The notes under the pieces are model-generated. The model saw only the letters and a list, made by a program, of their open reading frames with translations. It had not been told where the DNA came from and made no database searches. A DNA stretch of 64,000 nt from Amycolatopsis sp. cg9 (GTDB taxonomy: Bacteria; Actinomycetota; Actinomycetes; Mycobacteriales; Pseudonocardiaceae): positions 2,294,001 to 2,358,000 of the forward strand of contig NZ_CP166850.1 of the NCBI RefSeq assembly GCF_041346945.1, given 5' to 3'. Of this stretch, positions 33,560-41,831 are shown piece after piece. Position 1 is the first letter of the stretch. Each line of letters begins with the position of its first letter. The position numbers were made by a program, and so were the translations under genes.

Positions 33560-34365
33560 TTCAAGCCGGCCACGTGGGTAGCGGCGGCGGCTTCTTCGAC
33601 TTCGCCGTTCTCGTTGAGCCGCAACGCACCCGTGAGCAGGCCGACGACCTGGTTCATCGAGTGCGTCTTCGGCGACACGACCGCGACGCGCTTGCCGAGG
33701 CGGTGCACGTGGATGCGGTCGGCGATGTCGAACACGTGCGGCATGTTGTGGCTGATCAGCACCACCGGCAGGCCGCGGTCGCGGATCCGGCCGATCAGGT
33801 CGAGCACCTTGCCGGACTCGGCGACGCCGAGCGCGGCGGTGGGCTCGTCCATGATCACGGCCTTGGTGCCGAACGCGGCCGCGCGCGCCACGGCGACACC
33901 TTGGCGCTGGCCACCGGAAAGCGTTTCGACGGGCTGGGTGATCGACTTGATGTTGATGCCCAGCTCGTCGAGGATCCGCTGCGCCTCGGACCGCATGGTC
34001 CCGGTGTCGAGCTTCCGGAACAGCCCGAACGGTCCCTTGAGCCGCTTTTCCCGGCCCAGGAACATGTTCGACGCGATGTCGAGCGCGGGCGCGACGGCGA
34101 GGTCCTGGTACACCGTCTCGATGCCGTACCGGCGAGCGTCCAAAGGGGACTTGAAGTGGACGGTCTTGCCGTCCACTTTGATCTCTCCCTCGTCCGGGAC
34201 CACGGCTCCGGACAGGGTTTTGATCAGCGAGGACTTCCCGGCCCCGTTGTCGCCGACCACGGCGAGCACCTCGCCGGGCAGGAGGTCGAAGTCGGCGCCG
34301 TCGATGGCGGTCACCCGGCCGTAGCGCTTGACCAGGCCACGGGCCTGCAGGATCGGTTCACTCAT
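33556..34365 (-). CDS. Sugar ABC transporter ATP-binding protein (FrcA-like)
   Basis: A 269-residue single-domain ATPase. Walker A VVGDNGAGKSSLIKTLSG, Q-loop region GIETVYQDLAVAPALD, signature TLSGGQRQGVAVARA, Walker B KAVIMDEPTAALG and switch VVLISHNMPHVFDI are all present. It resembles the one-cassette FrcA/RbsA-half proteins of the carbohydrate-uptake-2 family. ATG 34365 overlaps the permease stop by ATGA; the C-terminus overlaps the PfkB GTG. It energises import of a monosaccharide or polyol. Confidence 0.93.
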   Translation of the reverse strand: MSEPILQARGLVKRYGRVTAIDGADFDLLPGEVLAVVGDNGAGKSSLIKTLSGAVVPDEGEIKVDGKTVHFKSPLDARRYGIETVYQDLAVAPALDIASNMFLGREKRLKGPFGLFRKLDTGTMRSEAQRILDELGINIKSITQPVETLSGGQRQGVAVARAAAFGTKAVIMDEPTAALGVAESGKVLDLIGRIRDRGLPVVLISHNMPHVFDIADRIHVHRLGKRVAVVSPKTHSMNQVVGLLTGALRLNENGEVEEAAAATHVAGLK

Positions 34366-35372
34366 GACTGCTGCTGCCTCCTCGCGATCCGGTCCACCAC
34401 GACGGCGGCGATCAGCAGGGCCCCGGTGGCGAGGTCCTGGTAGTTGCCGTCGACGTTCATCTGCGTCAGCCCGGACCGCAGCACCGCGACGACCAGCGCG
34501 CCCATCAGCGTCCCGAGCACCGAACCGCGGCCGCCGAAGAGGCTCGTGCCGCCGAGGACGACGGCGGTGATCGAGTCGAGGTTGCCCAGCTGGAACTGGT
34601 TCGGGTCGGCGTTCGGCGTCCGGCCGAGCGCCTGCCAGGCCGCGATGCCGAAGGTCAGCCCGGCCACGATGTACACCGACAGCACCGTGCGGTTGACCTT
34701 GATGCCGGACAGCCGCGCGGACTCCGGCGCGTTGCCGACCGCGTAGACGTGCTTGCCCCACGCGGTTTTCGTCAGCGCGTACCAGACGCCGAGGTACATC
34801 AGCAGCGCCAGCGTCATGCCGTAGGTGATCGGGATGCCGCCGAAGAGGTAGCGCTTGGTGCCGAGCCACTGCAGCAGCCCGTCGGTCACCGGCACGGCCT
34901 GGCCGCCCGCGACCAGCTTCGACACCGCCGTCAGCATCGTGAACGTGCCGAGCGTGATGATGAACGCCGGCAGCTTGATCCGCGTCGCGAGCCCGCCGAT
35001 GAAGATGCCGACGATGATCGTCAGCACGACGCCGGCGAGCAGCGCGACGAAGCCGTTGGTCCCGGCCGCGGCGAGCTTCGCCATGATCAGCGTCGCGACG
35101 ACCATCGAAGCCGCGTTGGACAGGTCGATGCCCGAGATGAGGATGACGAGCGTCTGCCCCAGCGCGAGCGTCCCGACGACCAGCGACTGCTGGACCACCG
35201 TGGACAGGTTGTCGAGGTCGAAGAACGTGTCCGTGGCGACCGAGAACACCACGATCGCGACGACCAGCGCGAGCGCCGGGCCGACCGCGGGGGCGCGGAG
35301 GAGGAATTCGCCGAGGGACTCACGTTCCTTTGTGGACACTGCGGTCGCGGTAGTCGCGTTGGTGGATGTCAC
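34362..35372 (-). CDS. Sugar ABC transporter permease (FrcC/RbsC-like)
   Basis: A 336-residue inner-membrane protein with about ten hydrophobic segments. LGQTLVILISGIDLSNAASM is the characteristic CUT2 permease motif, followed by GIFIGGLATRIKLPAFIITLG and VVLGGTSLFGGRGSVLGTLM. GTG 35372 follows GGGAGG and overlaps the binding-protein stop (GTGA). It forms the channel of the FrcBCA-type importer. Confidence 0.93.
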   Translation of the reverse strand: MTSTNATTATAVSTKERESLGEFLLRAPAVGPALALVVAIVVFSVATDTFFDLDNLSTVVQQSLVVGTLALGQTLVILISGIDLSNAASMVVATLIMAKLAAAGTNGFVALLAGVVLTIIVGIFIGGLATRIKLPAFIITLGTFTMLTAVSKLVAGGQAVPVTDGLLQWLGTKRYLFGGIPITYGMTLALLMYLGVWYALTKTAWGKHVYAVGNAPESARLSGIKVNRTVLSVYIVAGLTFGIAAWQALGRTPNADPNQFQLGNLDSITAVVLGGTSLFGGRGSVLGTLMGALVVAVLRSGLTQMNVDGNYQDLATGALLIAAVVVDRIARRQQQS

Positions 35373-36385
35373 CGTGTGCCTCCCCAGCAGTTCTGCAGGC
35401 CCCACGCGGAATCGTGGCTTTCGATCCCGGGTAGCGGCTTGTCGGTGATCACGGCGGACCCGGTGTTGACGAAGCCGGCCGGCTTCTTGCCGGTCTTGGC
35501 GTATTCGACGGCGGCGAGCACACCCTGCTCGGCCATCTTCTTCGGGAACTGCATCACGGTGGCGGCGAACTGCCCGTTTTTGACGTTCTGGACGCCTTCG
35601 CAGCCGCCGTCGATGGAGCCCATCACGATCCGGCCGGTGAGCCCGCGGGCGTTCAGCGCCGCGTACGCGCCGCGGCCCATCGGCTCGTTCATCGAGTAGA
35701 CGGCGTTGATGTCGGTGCTGCGCTGGAGCAGGTTCTCCATGCCCTGCTGGGCGAGGCTCTGGTCACCGTTGGCCGCGGTGTGGCCCTTGATCTCCGGGGA
35801 GGAGTCGGTGAGCCCGATGCCCTTGAGGAACCCGGTGTGGCGCTGGGTGTCGACGGTGCTGCCCGCCGTCCCGTCGACCATCAGGAGCTTCGGCGGGACG
35901 CCCTTGAGCGAGGCCTTGACGTACGCGCCCTGCTGCTCGCCCGCCGCGAAGTTGTCGGTGGCGAACGTGGCGTCGACGGCGTCGGCCGGTTCGGTGGCGG
36001 TGTCGAGGGCGATCACCAGGACGCCGGCGTCGCGCGCGTCCTTGATGGCCTTGAGCACGCCGGTCGACGAGCTGGGCGTGATGAGGATGGTGTTCGCGCC
36101 CTGCTGCATCAGGTTCTCGATGGCACGGACCTGGCCGTCGTTGTCACCGTCGAACTGGCCGGCGAGCGCGCTGAAGTCGGCGCCGTTGGCCTGGGCGGCC
36201 GCTCTCGCGGCGTTGCGCAGTTCCACGAAGTACGGGTTGGTGTCGGTCTTGGTGACCAGGCCGACCTTGGCCTTGCCGCTCCCGCCGGTGTTGGTGTTGC
36301 CGCCCCAATGGCGTTCGACCGTGCACCCGGTCGTCGCGGCGAGGACGGCGGCCAGCACGACCGCGGTGAGACTTCGCTGTCTCAT
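35369..36385 (-). CDS. Sugar-binding lipoprotein of the ABC importer (FrcB-like)
   Basis: A 338-residue periplasmic-binding-protein family 4 lipoprotein. MRQRSLTAVVLAAVLAATTGC is the lipoprotein signal, with the lipobox cysteine at residue 21. KVGLVTKTDTNPYFVELRNA begins the sugar-binding fold; NTILITPSSSTGV, ALDTATEPAD and YSMNEPMGRGAY line the cleft. It captures a sugar outside the cell for the permease. ATG 36385 follows GGGTGGGA. It is the first gene of the operon, divergent from a LacI regulator across a 24-bp palindrome. Confidence 0.93.
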   Translation of the reverse strand: MRQRSLTAVVLAAVLAATTGCTVERHWGGNTNTGGSGKAKVGLVTKTDTNPYFVELRNAARAAAQANGADFSALAGQFDGDNDGQVRAIENLMQQGANTILITPSSSTGVLKAIKDARDAGVLVIALDTATEPADAVDATFATDNFAAGEQQGAYVKASLKGVPPKLLMVDGTAGSTVDTQRHTGFLKGIGLTDSSPEIKGHTAANGDQSLAQQGMENLLQRSTDINAVYSMNEPMGRGAYAALNARGLTGRIVMGSIDGGCEGVQNVKNGQFAATVMQFPKKMAEQGVLAAVEYAKTGKKPAGFVNTGSAVITDKPLPGIESHDSAWGLQNCWGGTR

Positions 36386-36455
36386 GGGTTCCCACCCTTT
36401 GTCTGGGTTCGAGGCTTGCCGATGGACGGGAAGGTAGACAGACTGCTCCGTGGAC

Positions 36456-36479
36456 GCAAGCGTTTGCGCAAACGCTTGC
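36456..36479. promoter_or_regulatory. 24-bp perfect palindrome, LacI-family operator
   Basis: The element has the half GCAAGCGTTTGC and its exact complement, so it reads as two overlapping LacI-type GCAA-CG-TTGC boxes. It lies 15 bp before lacI and 71 bp before the binding-protein start, in the only divergent spacer of the cluster. Confidence 0.85.
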
Positions 36480-36493
36480 CGGAAAGGATTGGC

Positions 36494-37531
36494 ATGCCCC
36501 AGCCGAGGTCGTCGCGGCCGACCCAGCGCGACATCGCCGAGCTCGCCGGCGTTTCGATCACCACGGTCTCCCACGTGGTGAACGGGACGCGGGCGGTCGC
36601 GGAGGACACCAAGGCGGCCGTGCTGCGGGCGATCGAGACGACCGGCTACACCGGTGACGCGATCGCGCGTTCCCTGGTCACCGGCGGTACGCGGTCGATC
36701 GGGATGGCGATCTCGCTGGTCGCCAACCCGTACTTCGCGACGCTGATGCAGGCGATCGAGCGGGAGGCGTCGATGCACGGGTACACCGTGCTGCTCGCCG
36801 ACACGCACGACACGGCGGACACCGAGCGTGACACGGTCCGCGCGCTGCGCTCCCGGCGGGTCGACGGCCTGCTCATCACCCCGGCCCCCGGCGACGGGCC
36901 GGTGATCGGTGAGCTCGTGTCGCTGGACGTGCCGACGGTGCTCATCGACCGGCTGGCCACCCGCACCGACGTCGACCAGGTGGGCTCGGAGAACATCCAG
37001 GCGACCTCGGCGCTGACCGCGCACCTGGCCACGCTCGGGCACCGGCGGATCGGGATGATCAGCGGCGCGCCCGGGCTGTCGACGAGCGAGGAGCGGATGC
37101 TGGGCTACCGGCTGGGGCTGGGCCGGTCCGGGCTGACCTGGTCGTCCGACCTCGTGGCCTGCGGGAACTCGTCGCGCGAGGGCGGTGCGCTGGCGTTGAG
37201 CACGCTGCTGGCGCTGCCCGAGCCGCCGACCGCGCTGGTCGTCGGCAACGACAGCATGATGGTCGGGGTGCTGCACGCGGCGCGGCAGCGCGGGCTGCGG
37301 ATCGGGCGTGACCTGCCGGTGGTGGTCTACGACGACGTCGAGTGGGCGGACCTGGTCGACCCGCCGCTGACGACGATGGCGCAGCCGATCGAGGAGATCG
37401 GCCGCCAGGCGGTCCGGCTCCTGCTGGCCCGCATCAACGACCCGGCGCGCAAGGCCGAGACGGTCCGGCTGGCGCCCACCCTGCGTCACCGTGAGTCGTG
37501 CGGCTGCCCACCGGTTCACTCACATCAGTGA
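36494..37531 (+). CDS. LacI-family transcriptional repressor
   Basis: A 345-residue regulator. The HTH is TQRDIAELAGVSITTVSHVV with NGTRAVAEDT as hinge helix start. The ligand domain begins RSIGMAISLVANPYFATLMQ and includes VDGLLITPAPGDGPV, VPTVLIDRLATRTDVDQVG and GNDSMMVGVL. ATG 36494 is preceded by GGAAAGG. It should bind the palindrome 15 bp upstream and control both itself and the divergent sugar importer. The C-terminus RHRESCGC is shared with the HTH-less paralogue downstream. Confidence 0.93.
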   Translation: MPQPRSSRPTQRDIAELAGVSITTVSHVVNGTRAVAEDTKAAVLRAIETTGYTGDAIARSLVTGGTRSIGMAISLVANPYFATLMQAIEREASMHGYTVLLADTHDTADTERDTVRALRSRRVDGLLITPAPGDGPVIGELVSLDVPTVLIDRLATRTDVDQVGSENIQATSALTAHLATLGHRRIGMISGAPGLSTSEERMLGYRLGLGRSGLTWSSDLVACGNSSREGGALALSTLLALPEPPTALVVGNDSMMVGVLHAARQRGLRIGRDLPVVVYDDVEWADLVDPPLTTMAQPIEEIGRQAVRLLLARINDPARKAETVRLAPTLRHRESCGCPPVHSHQ

Positions 37532-37680
37532 TTCTGGAGTTTTGACGTCATCTCGCGGGCGTTCAGCGGATACCTTTCGGCTGAGCGTCTGCGAGGCCGT
37601 CACCAATCCGCCCGGAAGTAGGCGGACACGGACCGCGGCCGAGCTGCACAGGCGCCGGTTTCCGCCGTGGCTGCGGCGGA

Positions 37681-38568
37681 ATGGTGACGAAACGGCAGAG
37701 CATGACGGCACTTTCGCCGGAGCTCCGGTTGTGGGACCCCCCGGTCACCTACCGGATCGGCGTCGCGATGGGTGTGCACGCGAGCCCCTACTCGGGTGAG
37801 CTGCTGCGTTCCATCAGGGCGGCCGCGGCACACGCGGGGTGCGACGTCGTGCTCGCGGACACCGCCGACGCGGTCGGCGAAGAAGCCGCGCTGGTCCGGG
37901 CCCTGCGGGCGGACCTGGTGGACGGCGTGCTGCTGGTCCCCTCGGCGGGCGACGAAGCGGTGGTCAACGGCCTGGTCCGGATGGGCGTGCCGACGGTGCT
38001 GGTGGACCGGGTCGCCGCGCGCAACGACGTCGACCAGGTGGGCACGGAGAACGTGCACGCGCTGGCGTCGCTGGTCCGCCACCTGACGTCGGGACGGCAC
38101 CGCAAGATCGGCCTGATCTCGGGCGACGACGGTCAAGAGGTCAGCCGCGAGCGCGTCCGCGGCTACCGCCTGGGCCTGGAGCAGTCGGGTCTGCGCTACA
38201 ACCGCGAACTGGTCGAAAGCGGTTTGTCGACATCCGGCGGCGCAGCCCGCGCGACAGCGAAGCTCCTGGACGGCTGGCCCTCCCCGACGGCACTGGTGGT
38301 GGCGGACGAGTCGATGCTGGTGGGCGTCCAGTACGAAGCCCACCGCCGCGGCATCCACATCGGCTCGGAACTGGCGGTGGTGGGTTACGGCGACATGGAC
38401 TGGGCCCGCCGAGTGAGCCCGGCGGTGACCACGCTGGCCCAGCCGGTGGCGGACATGGGCCGGCGAGCGGTGCAGCTGCTGATGTCGAGGATGGCGGACC
38501 CGGACCGGCCTCCGGAGTCGGTGTGGCTGACCCCCAAGTTCCTGCACGGCGCCTCCTGCGGCTGCTGA
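37681..38568 (+). CDS. LacI-type ligand-binding protein lacking the HTH
   Basis: A 295-residue protein covering only the periplasmic-binding-protein-like half of a LacI regulator: YRIGVAMGVHASPYSGELLR, DLVDGVLLVPSAGDEAV, VPTVLVDRVAARNDVDQVG, KIGLISGDDGQEV and ESMLVGVQYEAHRRG. It aligns segment by segment with the upstream LacI (compare VPTVLIDRLATRTDVDQVG) and ends in SCGC too. The 149 bp before it encode no helix-turn-helix in any frame that I can find. ATG 37681 follows GGCGGA. It may be a decoy, co-effector sensor or decayed repressor. Confidence 0.85.
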   Translation: MVTKRQSMTALSPELRLWDPPVTYRIGVAMGVHASPYSGELLRSIRAAAAHAGCDVVLADTADAVGEEAALVRALRADLVDGVLLVPSAGDEAVVNGLVRMGVPTVLVDRVAARNDVDQVGTENVHALASLVRHLTSGRHRKIGLISGDDGQEVSRERVRGYRLGLEQSGLRYNRELVESGLSTSGGAARATAKLLDGWPSPTALVVADESMLVGVQYEAHRRGIHIGSELAVVGYGDMDWARRVSPAVTTLAQPVADMGRRAVQLLMSRMADPDRPPESVWLTPKFLHGASCGC

Positions 38569-38574
38569 AGCCGG

Positions 38575-39573
38575 TCAGAGCGTCGCCGCTGCCTCCAGGA
38601 GCATCCAGCCGCCCACCTGGACCGACAGGTCTCGCTCCGGGGCGTCGTCCGGCAGGGGGAGCGCGGGGGCCGGGCGGTCCCAGTACGCGCTGAACAGCGG
38701 GCCCTCCGGCGCGTCGAACGCACCGGACCAGCAGGCCTCCGCCGACGTCAGCACCAACGCGCGAGCCGTCGCAGCCTCCGGTTCCGGTAAGGACCGGGCC
38801 GCCAGTGCCAGGTACCGCGCCAGGATCGCCGCGAACAACCCGCCGTCGCCGCCGCCCTGGCCGCGGATCACCCCGCCCGGTGCGCAGTGCTCGGCGACCG
38901 CACGGACCGTCCGGGCGGCATCGTCCCAAGCGGACAACTCCAGGCAGGCACCCAGGTAAACCCCTTGGCAGTACGTGAAGATGTGCTTCACCAGCTCGCC
39001 CGTGTCCGCCCGGATGCCGTCCCACACCAAGCCCGTGCCGGGATCGACCAAAGTGGACGAAAGCCAGTCGCGCATCGCCTGGGCGCGGGTGAGGTTCCCC
39101 GACCGGGCGTGGAAGATCGCCGCCGGGCCGTTCGCCGGAGCGTTCTTGAAGTCGTCGCCGCGGCGCCACCAGATCCCGCCACCCGCCGCGGGTGTCCAGC
39201 CCGACAACAGCTGCGTGTCGATCGCCGCCAGTGCCGGGCCGACGTCGATGCCCAGCGCGGAAACCCGTTGCAGCGCAAGGCCGAGCCACGCGATGTCGTC
39301 GTAGTAGTCGTTGGTCCAGCGGCCGAAGTTGCGCAGCCGCACCGAACGCGTGAACGCGCGGATCGACGCCAGCCGCGCCGGCGATGGCGCGCGCGACTGG
39401 GCGTCGACCAACGTGTCCAGCAGGTGCGCCTGCCACCAGTAGTTCCAATGCCAGTGCAGCCGCTGACCGCCGGACGGGGGCCAGCCGCTGCGGCCGAGGA
39501 CCGTGCCGGGCAGGCCCCACACCCGGCTCAGGTGGCGCGCTGTCACCGCGTGTTCGGCGGCCGAAACGTCCAT
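38575..39573 (-). CDS. Glycoside hydrolase family 76 (alpha-1,6-mannanase-like)
   Basis: A 332-residue (alpha/alpha)6-type enzyme. WTNDYYDDIAWLGLAL holds the paired aspartates that act as catalytic residues in GH76; HWNYWWQAHLLDTLVDA, GGGIWWRRGDDFKNAPANGP and FTYCQGVYLGACLEL are further family motifs. GH76 enzymes cut alpha-1,6-mannan. No signal peptide is seen from ATG 39573, so it may act inside the cell on imported oligosaccharides, or the start is wrong. It is convergent with the HTH-less LacI paralogue and divergent from the molybdoenzyme. Confidence 0.87.
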   Translation of the reverse strand: MDVSAAEHAVTARHLSRVWGLPGTVLGRSGWPPSGGQRLHWHWNYWWQAHLLDTLVDAQSRAPSPARLASIRAFTRSVRLRNFGRWTNDYYDDIAWLGLALQRVSALGIDVGPALAAIDTQLLSGWTPAAGGGIWWRRGDDFKNAPANGPAAIFHARSGNLTRAQAMRDWLSSTLVDPGTGLVWDGIRADTGELVKHIFTYCQGVYLGACLELSAWDDAARTVRAVAEHCAPGGVIRGQGGGDGGLFAAILARYLALAARSLPEPEAATARALVLTSAEACWSGAFDAPEGPLFSAYWDRPAPALPLPDDAPERDLSVQVGGWMLLEAAATL

Positions 39574-39597
39574 GTCGCAATCGTGCCTTGCCCATCG

Positions 39598-39615
39598 ACA
39601 TACCGCTCGGTATGT
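39598..39615. promoter_or_regulatory. TetR-type operator between GH76 and molybdoenzyme genes
   Basis: ACATACCG-CT-CGGTATGT has perfect 8-bp arms. It is in the 51-bp divergent spacer, 9 bp before the molybdoenzyme start. The CATACCG-NN-CGGTATG form is common for TetR repressors, yet no TetR gene is adjacent. Confidence 0.65.
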
Positions 39616-39624
39616 TGAGTGGTC

Positions 39625-41763
39625 ATGACGACCGCTCACGTCACCTGCCCGCTGTGCGAGGCCACCTGCGGCCTCGAGGTCACCCTCGACGAGAACCAGC
39701 AGGTCACCCGCGTGCGGGGTGATGATCAGGACGTCTTCTCGAAGGGCTACATCTGCCCCAAGGGCGCGTCGCTCGGCGCGCTGCACCACGACCCCGACCG
39801 GCTGACCGCGCCGCTGCTCAAGCGCGACGGCGAGTTCGTCGAGGTCAGCTGGCAGGAGGCCTACGACGAGATCGCGCGCCGCCTGCCGCCGATCCTCGAG
39901 GAGCACGGCCGGGACGCCGTCGCGGTGTACGCGGGCAACCCCGGCGTGCACAACATCGCGCTGACGCTCTACGGCCGCGTGCTCTACAAGGCGCTGGGCA
40001 CCAAGAACTTCTACAGCGCGACCTCGGTCGACCAGATGCCGAAGCACTACTCCGCCGGCACGATGTTCGGCGACCCGCTCGCCATCCCCGTGCCCGACCT
40101 CGACCGCACGCGGCACCTGCTCGTCCTCGGCGCCAACCCGCTCGTCTCCAACGGCAGCCTGATGACCGCGCCGGACATCCGCGGGCGGCTGCGCGGGATC
40201 CGGGCGCGCGGCGGCAAGATCGTCGTCGTCGACCCGCGGCGCACGCGCACCGCCGAGTTCGCCGACGAGCACCACGCCATCCGGCCCGGCACCGACGCTT
40301 TCTTGCTCTTCGCGCTGGTCAACGTCCTGTTCGCGGAGAACCGCGTCGCGCCGGGACGCCTCGCCGAGCACCTCAACGGCCTCGACGACGTCCGCGAGCT
40401 GGCCCGGCCGTTCACGCCCGAGGCCGTCGCGCCGCGCACCGGCATCGACGCCGCCGAGATCCGCCGGATGGCCCTCGAACTGGCCGACGCCGAAAACGCC
40501 GTGGTCTACGGCCGGATCGGGACCACGACGCAGACCTTCGGCACCGTCGCCAGCTGGCTGGTCGACGTCCTCAACGTGCTCACCGGCAACCTCGACGAGC
40601 CGGGCGGCGCGATGTTCCCGCTGGCCGCCTGCCAGCCGACCGGGAACCGGCGGCCGTTCGCGGTCGGGCGCTGGCGCAGCCGCGTGCGCGGGTACCCGGA
40701 GGTCGTCGGCGAACTGCCGGTCGCGACGCTCGCCGACGAGATCGAAACCCCGGGCGAAGGCCAGGTCCGCGCGCTGATCACGGTCAGCGGCAACCCGTGC
40801 CTGAGCACGCCGAACGCGGGCCGCCTGACCGAGGCGCTGGGGAACCTCGACTTCATGATCTCCGTCGACGTCTACCTCAACGAGACGTCACGCCAGGCCG
40901 ACGTCGTCCTGCCCGGCCCGTCACCGCTCGAACGCCCGCACTTCGACCTGGCCTTCTACCAGCTGTCCGTGCGCAACGTCGCCAACTGGACGCCAGCGAC
41001 GCTGCCCTCGGCGCTGCCCCAGGAGTGGGAGACGATGCTGCGGCTCACCGGCATCGTCACCGGTCAGGGCCCCGAGGCGGACGTCGCCGCGCTCGACGAC
41101 TTCGTCGCCGCCGACGTCGCCCGCCGCGCCGGGCTCGAGCTCACCCACGACCGCACCGGGCCCGCCCGGCTGGTCGACCTGATGCTGCGCGCGGGTCCGT
41201 ACGACGTCACGCTGGCCGAACTCGAAGCGGCGCCGCACGGCGTGGACTTCGGGCCGCTGAAGCCGCGGATCCCGGAGGTGCTGTGCACCGCGTCCGGCCG
41301 GATCGAGCTGGCGCCGGGGCCGGTCGTCGCGGACGTCCCGCGCCTGCGTGACGAGCTGGCGAAGCCGGTGGAAGACGGCCTGGTGCTGATCGGGCGGCGG
41401 CACCTGAGCTCCAACAACTCGTGGATGCACAACCTGGCACCGCTGGTCCGCGGCGGCAACCGCTGCACGGTGCAGGTCCACCCCGCCGACGCGGCGCGCC
41501 TGGGGCTCACCGACGGCGGCCTCGCGGCGGTGACGTCCCGCGCCGGCAAGCTCGAGGTACCGGTGGAGGTCACCGACGTGGTCCGCCCGGGCGTGATCAG
41601 CATCCCGCACGGCTGGGGCCACGACGTCGACGGCGCGCGGACCCGGGTGGCGTACGCGCACCCCGGCGTCAACTCCAACCTGGTCGCCGACGAAACGCTG
41701 CTCGACGTGCCGTCGGGGACGTCGGTGCTGAACGGCATCCCGGTGGAGGTCGCGCCGGCCTGA
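39625..41763 (+). CDS. Molybdopterin-dependent oxidoreductase, single-subunit type
   Basis: A 712-residue enzyme of the DMSO-reductase superfamily. The N-terminal 4Fe-4S site is CPLCEATCGLEV with the fourth Cys in YICPKGASLG. Molybdopterin-binding stretches include VYAGNPGVHNIALTLYGRV, LLVLGANPLVSNGSLMTAP and, near the C-terminus, HLSSNNSWMHNL and SIPHGWGHDVDGARTR. In the usual Mo-ligand region the sequence reads SATSVDQMPKHYSAGTMFG with no Cys or Sec. No electron-transfer subunit is adjacent. ATG 39625 is used (an in-frame GTG lies at 39619). Substrate unknown. Confidence 0.9.
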   Translation: MTTAHVTCPLCEATCGLEVTLDENQQVTRVRGDDQDVFSKGYICPKGASLGALHHDPDRLTAPLLKRDGEFVEVSWQEAYDEIARRLPPILEEHGRDAVAVYAGNPGVHNIALTLYGRVLYKALGTKNFYSATSVDQMPKHYSAGTMFGDPLAIPVPDLDRTRHLLVLGANPLVSNGSLMTAPDIRGRLRGIRARGGKIVVVDPRRTRTAEFADEHHAIRPGTDAFLLFALVNVLFAENRVAPGRLAEHLNGLDDVRELARPFTPEAVAPRTGIDAAEIRRMALELADAENAVVYGRIGTTTQTFGTVASWLVDVLNVLTGNLDEPGGAMFPLAACQPTGNRRPFAVGRWRSRVRGYPEVVGELPVATLADEIETPGEGQVRALITVSGNPCLSTPNAGRLTEALGNLDFMISVDVYLNETSRQADVVLPGPSPLERPHFDLAFYQLSVRNVANWTPATLPSALPQEWETMLRLTGIVTGQGPEADVAALDDFVAADVARRAGLELTHDRTGPARLVDLMLRAGPYDVTLAELEAAPHGVDFGPLKPRIPEVLCTASGRIELAPGPVVADVPRLRDELAKPVEDGLVLIGRRHLSSNNSWMHNLAPLVRGGNRCTVQVHPADAARLGLTDGGLAAVTSRAGKLEVPVEVTDVVRPGVISIPHGWGHDVDGARTRVAYAHPGVNSNLVADETLLDVPSGTSVLNGIPVEVAPA

Positions 41764-41766
41764 CGC

Positions 41767-41821
41767 TTGACAGCGGTGCGAAGCCGAGTGCATCCTCAGC
41801 GTCGCATGTTTACGTGAACAT
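41767..41821 (+). promoter_or_regulatory. Promoter and operator-like element of the GH5 gene
   Basis: TTGACA (41767-41772) and CATCCT (41791-41796) are 18 bp apart. Ten bases later ATGTTTACGTGAACAT (41806-41821) is an imperfect palindrome (TGTT-AC-GT-AACA pattern) ten bases before the start codon, where a LacI-type repressor would block transcription. Confidence 0.45.
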
Positions 41822-41831
41822 CGGAGTTCGC

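Noticed and set aside
37532..37680. A lost helix-turn-helix for the second LacI paralogue.
   Set aside because: No frame in this stretch gives a LacI-type HTH; frames are short and Arg-rich.
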